Shown here piece by piece: positions 47,104 through 55,925 of a stretch of 64,000 bases of DNA. Position 1 is the stretch's first letter. Every line of letters begins with the position of its first letter. Position numbers and translations under genes: made by a program. The DNA comes from an uncultured Helicobacteraceae bacterium (GTDB lineage Bacteria; Campylobacterota; Campylobacteria; Campylobacterales; Helicobacteraceae). Location of the stretch: NCBI GenBank assembly GCA_947176375.1, contig CAMWQM010000007.1:1-64000 (forward strand), read 5' to 3'. The notes beneath the pieces were generated by a model that was not told where the DNA came from, ran no database searches, and worked only from the letters and a program-made list of their open reading frames with translations.

Positions 47104-48015
47104 CTACTCAAATAATTCTGTACTGAGGTATCTTTCACCTGTATCATTTAGGATTGTAAGAATATTTTTATTTGGATATTTTTTTGCTAATTCTTTTGCT
47201 GCAAAGAAATTTCCACCTGATGAGATTCCAACTAATAGTCCCTCTTTTCTTGCTAACTCCCTTGCTGCAAGGAATGCGCTATTAGAATCTATTTTGATAA
47301 TATCTTTATAAATATTAGTATTTAGATTTTTTGGCACAAATCCTGCACCGATACCTTGAATCTTATGCACTCCTGGATTGCCACCACTTAAAACTGGGCT
47401 ATCACTTGGTTCTACTGCATAAATTTCAATATCTTTATTTTTTTCTTTTAACACCTCACCAACTCCGCTTAAACTTCCACCTGTACCAACTCCTGCTACA
47501 AAAACATCTATTTTAGTTTCACCAAAAGATTCTAAAATCTCTTTTGCAGTTGTTTGCTTGTGGATTGCTGGATTTGCAGGGTTTGAAAACTGGTCTAAAA
47601 TGATAGAATTTGGAATGCTTTTTTGAAGCTCATTTGCTCGCTCTATCGCACCTTTCATTCCCTTTTCTTTAGGAGTTAGCTCTAACTTTGCACCAAATAT
47701 AGAAATAAGTCTTCTTCGCTCTATACTCATAGATTCTGGCATAGTAATAATTAGCTTTAGCCCTAAAGATGCACATAAACCAGCAAGCCCAACGCCTGTA
47801 TTTCCACTTGTTGGCTCAATTATTGTGCTACCTTTTGAAATAACACCAGAATCTAGCGCATCTTTAATCATCGCATAAGAGATTCTATCCTTTATAGAAC
47901 TTAGTGGATTCATAAACTCACATTTTACAAATATGTTTGCCTCTGTATTAATATTATTAATTTTTAAAATTGGAGTATTGCCTATCATTTCAGTTACATT
48001 TTGAAAAATTTTCAT
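47104..48015 (-). CDS. cysK: Cysteine synthase (O-acetylserine sulfhydrylase)
   Basis: This fold-type II PLP enzyme makes cysteine from O-acetylserine and sulfide. The PLP lysine is in NPLSSIKDRISYAMI near residue 42, the phosphate cup in PTSGNTGVGLAGL, and GVGTGGSLSGVGEVL and GISSGGN are present. Length 303 is normal. Two tandem ATGs occur; I choose the second (48015), six bases after AAAGGA, over 48018. CysK and CysM subtypes cannot be told apart with certainty; H. pylori's single copy can use cystathionine-derived substrates. Confidence 0.93.
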   Translation of the reverse strand: MKIFQNVTEMIGNTPILKINNINTEANIFVKCEFMNPLSSIKDRISYAMIKDALDSGVISKGSTIIEPTSGNTGVGLAGLCASLGLKLIITMPESMSIERRRLISIFGAKLELTPKEKGMKGAIERANELQKSIPNSIILDQFSNPANPAIHKQTTAKEILESFGETKIDVFVAGVGTGGSLSGVGEVLKEKNKDIEIYAVEPSDSPVLSGGNPGVHKIQGIGAGFVPKNLNTNIYKDIIKIDSNSAFLAARELARKEGLLVGISSGGNFFAAKELAKKYPNKNILTILNDTGERYLSTELFE

Positions 48016-48052
48016 CATTATTCCTTTAAATAATTTATGCTTAAAGCAATCT

Positions 48053-48061
48053 ATTATATCA
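48053..48061 (-). promoter_or_regulatory. Extended -10 promoter element of cysK
   Basis: The minus strand reads TGATATAAT, an extended -10 box, about 38 bases before the cysK start. Campylobacterota sigma70 promoters often rely on this element without a clear -35. Confidence 0.6.
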
Positions 48062-48120
48062 TAGCAAGTTGTTTATTTTAAGCATATATTCTAAAAGATT
48101 TAAATTTTTAAGGAGCTAAT

Positions 48121-50655
48121 ATGGAATTCAAAGACAAATATTTAGAGCAAGTAAATACAAGATCAAAAGAAAACATCCCTCCACTGCCATTAAACACAGA
48201 TGATACAAAAAGTGTAATAGAATTATTAAAAAGTAACAAAGAAGTAGAGTTTGCAAAAGATTTGCTAATAAATCGAATCTCACCAGGTGTTGATGATAGT
48301 ACTAAAATAAAAGCCCAATTTTTAGGAGATATAGTAAAAGGCAAGATAAAGGTAGAATCTATTTGCAAAAAAGAAGCTATCAAGATTCTAGGAACAATGG
48401 TTGGCGGATATAATATAGAACCATTAATTTATGCTCTAAATGATAATGAAATAGCCAAAGATTCTGCAGATATCTTAAAACATTTGATTTTCGTATATGA
48501 TAATTTCGATATTATCGCAGAGCTTAGCAAAAGCAATTCCTATGCAAAAGAAGTTATAGAATCTTGGGCAAATGCAGAATGGTTTTTAGCAAAAAAACCG
48601 CTAGAAGAAAAAATCGAACTAGTAGCACTAAAGATTGATGGAGAGACAAATACTGATGATTTAAGCCCAGCTAGTGATGCTTTTACAAGAAGTGATATTC
48701 CACTTCACGCACAAGCTATGCTAAAAAATAGAATACAAAATACAAAAGAAAGACTAGATTCCATTAAATCAAAAGGAAAAGTAGCTTATGTAGGTGATGT
48801 AGTAGGAACAGGAAGCTCTAGGAAATCTGCTTGTAATTCCATAATGTGGCATTTTGGTAATGAGATTCCATTTATCCCAAACAAAAAGAGTGGTGGAATC
48901 GTAATTGGCGGAGTGATTGCACCTATATTTTTTAATACTTGTCAAGACAGTGGTTGTTTGCCAATAGTCGCTGATGTTAGCAATATAAAAGAGGGTGATA
49001 GAATCACAATCTATCCATATAAAGGTGTGATTGAAAAAGATGGCAAAGAAATATCAAAATTTAATCTAACTCCTCCTACAATCTTTGATGAAATGCGTGC
49101 AGGCAGCAGAATAAATCTAATTATCGGTAGAAAATTAACGAATAAAGCAAGAGCTTTTCTAAATTTAGAAGAAGAAAATCTATTTGCAAAACCAACTCCA
49201 CCAAAACAATCAAACAGAGGTTATACTCTAGCTCAAAAAATAATAGGCAAAGCTTGTGGCAAAGAGGGAGTTAGAGCAGGTGAATATTGCGAGCCAATAA
49301 CCACAACCGTTGGCTCTCAAGACACCACAGGAGCAATGACAAGAGATGAAATAAAAGAAATGGCGGCATTAAAATTCTGCACAGATTTTGTTATGCAAAG
49401 CTTTTGCCACACAGCAGCATATCCAAAATCAGCTGATATTTCACTTCAAGCGACACTGCCAAATTTCATCACAAGTAGAGGTGGCGTAGCCCTTCGTCCA
49501 AAAGATGGTGTAATTCACTCATGGCTAAATCGATTTGTTTTACCAGATACACTAGGCACAGGTGGAGATTCGCACACTAGATTCCCCATTGGAATCTCAT
49601 TTCCAGCGGGAAGCGGGCTAGTAGCATTTGCAGCGGTAAATGGAATTATGCCACTTGATGTGCCAAAATCCATTTTAGTTAGATTCAAAGGTGAAATGAA
49701 TGAGGGTATAACTTTAAGAGATTTGGTAAATGCAATCCCATACTATGCGATTAAAAAAGGTTTGCTTAGCGTTGAGAAAAAGAATAAGAAAAATATTTTC
49801 AACGGCAAAATTTTAGAAATAGAGGGTTTGCCAAATCTAAAAGTAGAACAAGCTTTTGAATTAAGCGATGCAAGTGCGGAGCGAAGTGCAGCTGCTTGTA
49901 GCGTTAGACTAAATAAAGAGCCTATCATTGAATACCTAAAATCAAATATAGCATTGATTGAGGCTATGATTAAAAATGGTTATGAAAATAAAGAGACTTT
50001 AGCGCAGAGAGCAAAAAAAATGCAAGAGTGGATAGACAATCCAATCCTTTTAGAACCAGATTCTGATGCAGAATATGAAGAGATAATTGAGATTGATTTA
50101 AAAGATATTACAGAGCCTATTTTAGCCTGTCCAAATGACCCTGATGATGTAGCTACATTAAGTGAAGTTCTAGCTTCAAATGAAAGAGCACATAAAATTG
50201 ATGAAGTATTTTTAGGAAGTTGTATGACTAACATAGGCTTATTTAGGGCATTTGGTGAAGTGATAAAAGGTGAAGGACAACTAAATACTAGAATCTGGAT
50301 TGCTCCACCTACAAAAATGGACGAAAAACAGCTCATACAAGAGGGATACTATTCTATATTTGGTGCTAGTGGTGCTAGAATGGAAGTACCTGGTTGTAGT
50401 TTATGTATGGGAAATCAAGCTAGGGTTAGAGACAATGCAGTGGTATTCTCCACAAGCACAAGGAATTTTGATAATAGAATGGGTAAAGGGGCTAAAGTAT
50501 ATCTAGGTAGTGCTGAATTAGCGGCTGTTTGTGCGATACTAGGTAAGATTCCAACCAAAGATGAATATATTAAAATAATAAGCAATAAAATTATTGATAA
50601 AAATAAAATATATTCTTATTTGAATTTTAACCTAGTTAATAATTTTTATTTGTAG
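48121..50655 (+). CDS. acnB: Bifunctional aconitate hydratase 2 / 2-methylisocitrate dehydratase
   Basis: AcnB interconverts citrate and isocitrate in the TCA cycle. It has the AcnB order: an N-terminal HEAT-like domain (1-155), the swivel domain with [15 protein letters not shown] and [16 protein letters not shown], then the cluster-binding core with [34 protein letters not shown] and the [11 protein letters not shown] cysteines near residue 760. Length 844 is normal. AAGGAG precedes the ATG. Free AcnB can bind mRNA as an iron sensor in related bacteria; whether so here is unknown. Confidence 0.97.
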   Translation: MEFKDKYLEQVNTRSKENIPPLPLNTDDTKSVIELLKSNKEVEFAKDLLINRISPGVDDSTKIKAQFLGDIVKGKIKVESICKKEAIKILGTMVGGYNIEPLIYALNDNEIAKDSADILKHLIFVYDNFDIIAELSKSNSYAKEVIESWANAEWFLAKKPLEEKIELVALKIDGETNTDDLSPASDAFTRSDIPLHAQAMLKNRIQNTKERLDSIKSKGKVAYVGDVVGTGSSRKSACNSIMWHFGNEIPFIPNKKSGGIVIGGVIAPIFFNTCQDSGCLPIVADVSNIKEGDRITIYPYKGVIEKDGKEISKFNLTPPTIFDEMRAGSRINLIIGRKLTNKARAFLNLEEENLFAKPTPPKQSNRGYTLAQKIIGKACGKEGVRAGEYCEPITTTVGSQDTTGAMTRDEIKEMAALKFCTDFVMQSFCHTAAYPKSADISLQATLPNFITSRGGVALRPKDGVIHSWLNRFVLPDTLGTGGDSHTRFPIGISFPAGSGLVAFAAVNGIMPLDVPKSILVRFKGEMNEGITLRDLVNAIPYYAIKKGLLSVEKKNKKNIFNGKILEIEGLPNLKVEQAFELSDASAERSAAACSVRLNKEPIIEYLKSNIALIEAMIKNGYENKETLAQRAKKMQEWIDNPILLEPDSDAEYEEIIEIDLKDITEPILACPNDPDDVATLSEVLASNERAHKIDEVFLGSCMTNIGLFRAFGEVIKGEGQLNTRIWIAPPTKMDEKQLIQEGYYSIFGASGARMEVPGCSLCMGNQARVRDNAVVFSTSTRNFDNRMGKGAKVYLGSAELAAVCAILGKIPTKDEYIKIISNKIIDKNKIYSYLNFNLVNNFYL

Positions 50656-50659
50656 AATG

Positions 50660-50668
50660 TGATATAAT
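50660..50668 (+). promoter_or_regulatory. Extended -10 promoter of the hemerythrin-GGDEF gene
   Basis: TGATATAAT lies four bases after the acnB stop and 47 bases before the next start, so the downstream gene probably has its own sigma70 promoter. Confidence 0.55.
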
Positions 50669-50715
50669 TTCATTTCATTATTTAAAAATAAAAAAAGGGA
50701 GGGGAGAAGTTAGTA

Positions 50716-51837
50716 ATGCTAACTTTTAAATGGAATAAGTCATATACTACAAATATTGCCACCGTTGATGAGCAACATAAAATGCTAGTTAGTATGATTA
50801 ATAAGCTAGGTGAAAGTATATACTCTCAAGAGGTGCTTTCACCTGAGATTCTAGATAAATATTTTGAAAATTTAGCACTATATGCAAAAGTTCATTTCAA
50901 AGATGAAGAAACTTATATGGCTGAACATAATATAGATTCTAGGCATCAAGAAGCGCATAAACGAGCCCATATAATGTTTTTAGAGGAAGCCTCAAAGCTC
51001 TATGATGGTGTTAAAAATAAGCTAATTGGTCCTGAATTTTTATTCCATTTTTTAGCAAATTGGATTTCTATACACATTCTAGGCACAGATAAGATTCTAG
51101 CAAAGCAAATAGCAGCTATCCAAAATGGCTCTACGCCACAGGAAGCTTTCAATAGTGTTCAAGAAATAGTCGATGAAACCGTAGCACCCCTACTATTTGC
51201 AGTAAATCAACTTTTCACCAGAACGACAAATATGAATCATAAGCTTATGAGCTTAAACAAATCGTTAGAAGAGCAAGTTACATTAAGGACACAAGAGCTT
51301 CAACAGGTAAATAATACACTAAAAGCTATGGCACTAACCGACACACTAACAAAATTAGGAAATAGAAGGGCTGCAGTAGCATATCTACAAAATGAGTGGA
51401 AAAAGCCATTTGATGATAGAGTTACGCTAACCTGCATTATGATAGATGTCGATAAATTTAAACATGTCAATGATACACAAGGACACGAAGCAGGAGATAA
51501 AGTCCTGGCTTTAGTGGCAAATACGATAAGAGATTCTGTTAGGAATGACGATTTTGTTTGTAGGCTTGGTGGAGATGAATTAGTAGTTTTATCAAATAAT
51601 ACAAATCTAGTATATATAATGCAGTTAGCAGAACATATAAGAAGCAAAATTTCAAAAATAAGAATGGAGTTTCCTAGTGATGTATGGGAAGGCAGTGTTT
51701 CTCTAGGAGTAGCCCAAAGAGATAAAACACAAAAAACTTATATTGATTTACTCAAAAAAGCCGATGAAGGCTTATATAAAGCAAAGGAAAATGGTAGAAA
51801 TCAAATAGGCTGTGTGCAGTCATTTGGATTTCAATAA
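50716..51837 (+). CDS. Bacteriohemerythrin-GGDEF diguanylate cyclase
   Basis: An N-terminal hemerythrin domain (1-135) carries all expected di-iron ligands: H21 (DEQHKML), H60 and E64 (HFKDEE), H77 and H81, H120 and D125. A helical linker (about 170-200) leads to a GGDEF domain whose active-site motif is GGDEL (residues 285-289), Phe replaced by Leu; the inhibitory RxxD site (RNDD) lies exactly five residues before it. This suggests oxygen- or redox-sensing control of c-di-GMP synthesis. It follows acnB by 60 bases, with GGGAGGGG-like RBS before the ATG. Confidence 0.9.
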   Translation: MLTFKWNKSYTTNIATVDEQHKMLVSMINKLGESIYSQEVLSPEILDKYFENLALYAKVHFKDEETYMAEHNIDSRHQEAHKRAHIMFLEEASKLYDGVKNKLIGPEFLFHFLANWISIHILGTDKILAKQIAAIQNGSTPQEAFNSVQEIVDETVAPLLFAVNQLFTRTTNMNHKLMSLNKSLEEQVTLRTQELQQVNNTLKAMALTDTLTKLGNRRAAVAYLQNEWKKPFDDRVTLTCIMIDVDKFKHVNDTQGHEAGDKVLALVANTIRDSVRNDDFVCRLGGDELVVLSNNTNLVYIMQLAEHIRSKISKIRMEFPSDVWEGSVSLGVAQRDKTQKTYIDLLKKADEGLYKAKENGRNQIGCVQSFGFQ

Positions 51838-52034
51838 ATAATCTTTATAATATGGGAATAAAGTAAAGATAATATAGCTTACTTGTTTCCAAATTATAGA
51901 TTCATAAAACTAATCTTTTATAATATAAATTCATTTCTTATTAATAAAAATATTAAAGAAATTAGAAATAAACTTTACATATTTTTATATAAATGTAAAA
52001 ATATTCATATCCCAAGATTCTATTTTTAATATAT

Positions 52035-52740
52035 TGCTTAATCGTAAATCCACTTTGCACAAAACTTGCTCCATAACTACCTAGCCATATCACAGCGTAA
52101 GCTCCTTACCTATCCTATTTTGTGGAATCATCTTTTTAAGCCCCTCTTCCATTGCAGGTTTCTTATCAGTCATATTCTTGTGCCATAGACTCCTAGAAAA
52201 ATGACATTTATCCTAATATTTTTAGCGGCACAATCAAGTGCTGTCATCCCTGTAAGCCCTATGACTACGTGATTACAAGCGATAATAAGCAACCTACCCA
52301 CTAAAGGCAGTATCCACCTTTGAGAGGAATTATCAATAATACAAGCCTCTGCCTTTTTATAGCATTTGTTTAATTTCACTTTGTATACAATTCCACACAC
52401 CTTTTAAATCAACTGCAATATTTTTATCAAACTTACTCCTCGCTAATCCCCTACCATAGGCTTTTATGTGGTCTGAACTTATGCGTTATTAAGACAATAT
52501 CAAGATGTCCAAATCTATTCGTGATAAAATCTATCACCTCTTGAACACTTTGTGATTTTGATACATCAAACTGCACACTTAAAGGCTTGATACCGACTAT
52601 CAAAAAGCTATTTTGCCTGTGCTTATGTGTATTTTATATCATTTATTGTATACCTCTAGCTTTTGCAAATTCTCTTGCTATGCCTAGCTATCCCCTTGTA
52701 CTGCTCCTGTGTGGTAAATACCATTTTATCTTTAATCCAT
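52035..52740 (-). pseudogene. Broken short-chain dehydrogenase (SDR) gene
   Basis: In three frames the minus strand shows an SDR: IKDKMVFTT at the start, LGIAREFAKARGI, NIAVDLKGVWNCIQSEI (the NLKG region), then HVVIGLTGMTALDCAAKNI and RINVIFLG, and VIWLGSYGASFVQSG near the end. The catalytic Tyr-x3-Lys region is degraded (IACNHVV). Many stops and frame changes exclude a working product. A 76-residue open frame (52170-52400) is what is left. The ends are approximate. It lies downstream of the alcohol dehydrogenase and may once have belonged to the same unit. Confidence 0.82.
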
Positions 52741-52931
52741 AATAATTTTTAGATCATTTATTTTTAGTATTATTCTAAATTAAATTTTGCTAATAAAATT
52801 TGATTTAGATTCTAAATTCAAATATTTAGAATCTATTTTTAATAGCAACTCTATAAACTTAATTGAGATAGATTAAATAAAAATTTTCTAATCTTATTTT
52901 TTATAATCAATCTCTTGACCAAACTTATCAT

Positions 52932-54224
52932 CTAGCTTAAACTTTTCATATCTATCACAAAGCGAAAGTCAGCTTTTCCCTCTGCGACTATTTTATACAC
53001 AGAATCTAGCTTTTGGATAGAGATAATCTCAACCTTTGGATAGATATTATTTTCCACACTAAAATCTAGCATTTCTTGAGTTTCTTTGATACCACCTATC
53101 AAAGATGGATAGATTTTTTTATTTTGAAACTGCCATAAAAACTCTTGCGAATCTAGTTTTGGAGCATCCTTTGGAGCAGGAAGCCCTACGATTGCCATTT
53201 CCCCACCAAACTTAAGCATTTTATGATAGTCATTTATGTCATATTTGTATGGAATCGTGCTAATGATAAAATCAAATATATTGCTAAATTCCTTAAATCT
53301 AGTGCTTTTGACATTGACAAATTCCTTTGCTCCTAGTGCCAGCACTGAATCCTTTTTATCAATAATATCAAAGCAAGTAACCTCTGCCCCCAAATGTACC
53401 ATATATTGCAATGCCATATGCCCTAGTCCGCCAACCCCAGCTACCGCAACCTTTTGTCCGCTTTTTACTTTACTAAACATTATGGGTGAATAAGTCGTAA
53501 TCCCTGCACACAAAAGTGGGGCTACTTTCTCTATCTGTGCATTTTTACTTACTTTTATCGCAAATTTTTCACTTAAAACAATATTGTTTGAGTAGCCTCC
53601 ATAGGTGATTGCATTGTCATGAAAAACATCTTTACTATTATAAGTAAAGACGGTTTTTGCATTTGTGCAATATTGTTCTTTACTTTGTTTGCAAGCCTCA
53701 CATTCTCCACAAGAATTCACCATACAGCCTACCCCTGCGTAATCACCAACTTTAAATTTAGAAACTTTGGAGCCAACTGCAATGACAATTCCTACAATCT
53801 CGTGTCCTGGGACCATAGGATAGATAGCCATGTGGTGGTCGCCAGAGACTGTGTGCAAATCACTATGGCAGATTCCAGCATATAGTATCTCTATTAAAAT
53901 ATCATTTTCTCCCATCGGATGACGTTTAAAACTAAAGTACTTAAATTTCCATTCCTTACTATTGGCTGCATAGTCAAAGCTAGGAATCTCCTTGCCACTT
54001 AAGGCTTCATTTAGCCCATTTGATTTTATATTGCTAGAAGATTTAGAATCTGCTTTTAGGGAGCTAAAGATTCCACCTCCTCCTATTATTGATACACTTG
54101 CCATTCCCATACTTGCAAGTGCTACACTACCAGCTTTTGCTGAAGTTTTAAGAAACTCTCTTCTAGCACTCTGCTCTTCTCCAAAGCACTTTTTTTGACT
54201 GCTTAATTCTATTTTTTCTTTCAT
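52932..54224 (-). CDS. Zinc-dependent alcohol dehydrogenase with Tat signal
   Basis: The enzyme part is a cinnamyl-alcohol-dehydrogenase type medium-chain dehydrogenase: the catalytic zinc motifs GICHSDLH and PMVPGHEIVG, structural zinc cysteines in CGECEACKQSKEQYC, and the Rossmann loop GVGGLGHMAL. Ahead of it is a 70-residue extension with a twin-arginine signal (SARREFLKTSAKAGSVALAS, Arg 21-22), so the protein may be exported folded. H. pylori has a cytoplasmic-looking relative (HP1104). The ATG at 54224, after GGTGG, is preferred over a GTG at 54236. Its promoter (54259-54289) matches that of the efflux operon. Confidence 0.9.
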   Translation of the reverse strand: MKEKIELSSQKKCFGEEQSARREFLKTSAKAGSVALASMGMASVSIIGGGGIFSSLKADSKSSSNIKSNGLNEALSGKEIPSFDYAANSKEWKFKYFSFKRHPMGENDILIEILYAGICHSDLHTVSGDHHMAIYPMVPGHEIVGIVIAVGSKVSKFKVGDYAGVGCMVNSCGECEACKQSKEQYCTNAKTVFTYNSKDVFHDNAITYGGYSNNIVLSEKFAIKVSKNAQIEKVAPLLCAGITTYSPIMFSKVKSGQKVAVAGVGGLGHMALQYMVHLGAEVTCFDIIDKKDSVLALGAKEFVNVKSTRFKEFSNIFDFIISTIPYKYDINDYHKMLKFGGEMAIVGLPAPKDAPKLDSQEFLWQFQNKKIYPSLIGGIKETQEMLDFSVENNIYPKVEIISIQKLDSVYKIVAEGKADFRFVIDMKSLS

Positions 54225-54258
54225 TTTATTTTCCACCTTTCTTGAAAATTAAAATAAT

Positions 54259-54289
54259 ATTATAAAATCTAACACTTAGTGTTTGTCAA
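54259..54289 (-). promoter_or_regulatory. MerR-type promoter of the Tat alcohol dehydrogenase gene
   Basis: On the minus strand TTGACA (54289-54284) and TATAAT (54264-54259) are separated by 19 bases. The spacer contains the perfect dyad AACACT-A-AGTGTT. A dyad inside an over-long 19-base spacer is the hallmark of promoters twisted open by MerR-family activators. Confidence 0.75.
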
Positions 54290-54392
54290 GCTAATTTACA
54301 TAAAATAATCCTAAATTTTTATAATTCTCATAAACAAAATACATAGAATATTAATCACAAATTCTGCCTCTAAAACTAACTGCTAAAATACT

Positions 54393-55925
54393 TTAAAAGC
54401 GCTTTTTCTTTCCTTGTATCCACTCACTAAGTTTTGCAAAATATATAAAAAATAGTGGAATAAAAAATATAGCTAAAAATGTCGCTGCTAGCATTCCACC
54501 AATCACTCCTGTGCCAATAGAATGCCTGCTTAAGGCCCCTGCTCCGCTACTAATTGCAAGAGGAAAAACTCCTAAACTAAAAGCAAGTGAAGTCATAACA
54601 ATAGGGCGAAATCTTAACTTTGCAGCTTGCAGTGCAGAAGCAACTATACTCTTTTTCTCAATTTCTCTAGAGTGCATTGCAAATTCTATTATTAAAATTG
54701 CATTTTTAGCAGACAGGGCGATTAGCACGAGCAGTCCCACTTGAAAGAATATATCATTTTCTAGCCCTCTTAAAAACACTGCTAAAATCGCACCAAACAC
54801 CCCAAAAGGCACAGCAGTTAGCACAGCTAGAGGTATTAGCCATTTTTCATATTGTGCCACTAAAATTAAAAACACAAAAATTAACCCAAAGACAAATGCA
54901 ATACCACCTGTGCCAGAATTTACCCTCTCTTGATAGCTTGCACCAGAATAGCTAATATCATATCCCTCTGGCAAAACTTCTACTGCCACTTTTTCAATAA
55001 TATTCATTACATCACCACTAGAATAGCTAAAATTTGGATAGGCTATCACATTTGCTGCAGGAAAGAGATTAAAACGATTCACAATATCCGCTCCAATCAA
55101 TCTCCTAAAAGTTAGAAGCTCACTTAATGGGATTAAATTGCCACTGCTTGACTTTACAAATACCTTACTTAAGTCCTCTGGTTTTGCTCTAAAATCACCA
55201 CTAGCTTGAGCAATGACCCTAAAAGTCCTATTATAAAGCTCAAAATTATTCACATAATAACTTCCAAAAGTAACTTGCATAGTCCTAAAAATATCACTAA
55301 TATTTACTCCTAGGCTAGAAGCTTTCTCTCTATTTAAAGTTACTTCATATTGTGGCGTATCAACTGCTAGGCTTGTAAAAATATTACTAATTTCCTCTCT
55401 TTTTTGCGCCTCTTGCAAAAGTAAATCAGTGTATTTTTTTAAATCCTCTAAACTTCCTCCTGCCTTACTTTGAACATACAAATTTATACCACTTGAATCT
55501 AGCCCAATAATCGTAGGGGCTTGCACTAGGAGGAATCTTGCATTAGGATAACTTTCTAATTCCTTACTCAAAGTTGCAATTACCTCTCTATCGCTCTGCC
55601 CTTTTTTCTCTCGCTCATTCCACGGGATAAGCCTATAAAACGTAACCCCGCCATTACTTTTAAAATTCCCAGATAAAAAACTATATCCTGAAATTGTCGT
55701 TAGCTCACTAATTAAAGGATTCTCCATTCCTTTAGCAATCAAATCCTTTTGCACAGCTGTCGTGCGAGAGAGCGAAGCACCCTCTGGCAAAATTGTGTGA
55801 ATAATTACATTTCCCATATCCTCATTTGGAACGAGTGAGGTTGGAATCTGCTTTAACAAACCATAGCAAGAAAAAATGATTGCAAAAAATATCAAAATAA
55901 ACAAGATTCCCCCTCCTAATAACAT
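54393..55925 (-). CDS. RND efflux pump, C-terminal part (frameshifted)
   Basis: This frame encodes the second half of an AcrB/CmeB-type pump: IPTSLVPNEDMGNVIIHTILP opens the large second periplasmic loop, and the last membrane bundle has LVLIALSAKNAILIIEFA with the proton-relay lysine and SLGVFPLAISSGAGALSRHS. It overlaps the N-terminal part in another frame. Continuity of family sequence (VANVIRRG joined to ILFILIFFAIIFSCYG) shows that the two were one gene of about 1040 residues. The first ATG (55925) lies in a membrane helix, so on its own this piece would not be a complete transporter. Confidence 0.88.
   Translation of the reverse strand: MLLGGGILFILIFFAIIFSCYGLLKQIPTSLVPNEDMGNVIIHTILPEGASLSRTTAVQKDLIAKGMENPLISELTTISGYSFLSGNFKSNGGVTFYRLIPWNEREKKGQSDREVIATLSKELESYPNARFLLVQAPTIIGLDSSGINLYVQSKAGGSLEDLKKYTDLLLQEAQKREEISNIFTSLAVDTPQYEVTLNREKASSLGVNISDIFRTMQVTFGSYYVNNFELYNRTFRVIAQASGDFRAKPEDLSKVFVKSSSGNLIPLSELLTFRRLIGADIVNRFNLFPAANVIAYPNFSYSSGDVMNIIEKVAVEVLPEGYDISYSGASYQERVNSGTGGIAFVFGLIFVFLILVAQYEKWLIPLAVLTAVPFGVFGAILAVFLRGLENDIFFQVGLLVLIALSAKNAILIIEFAMHSREIEKKSIVASALQAAKLRFRPIVMTSLAFSLGVFPLAISSGAGALSRHSIGTGVIGGMLAATFLAIFFIPLFFIYFAKLSEWIQGKKKRF

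Noticed and set aside
52170-52400. Open frame of 76 codons, minus strand
   Set aside because: It is part of the short-chain dehydrogenase pseudogene, not a separate small protein.
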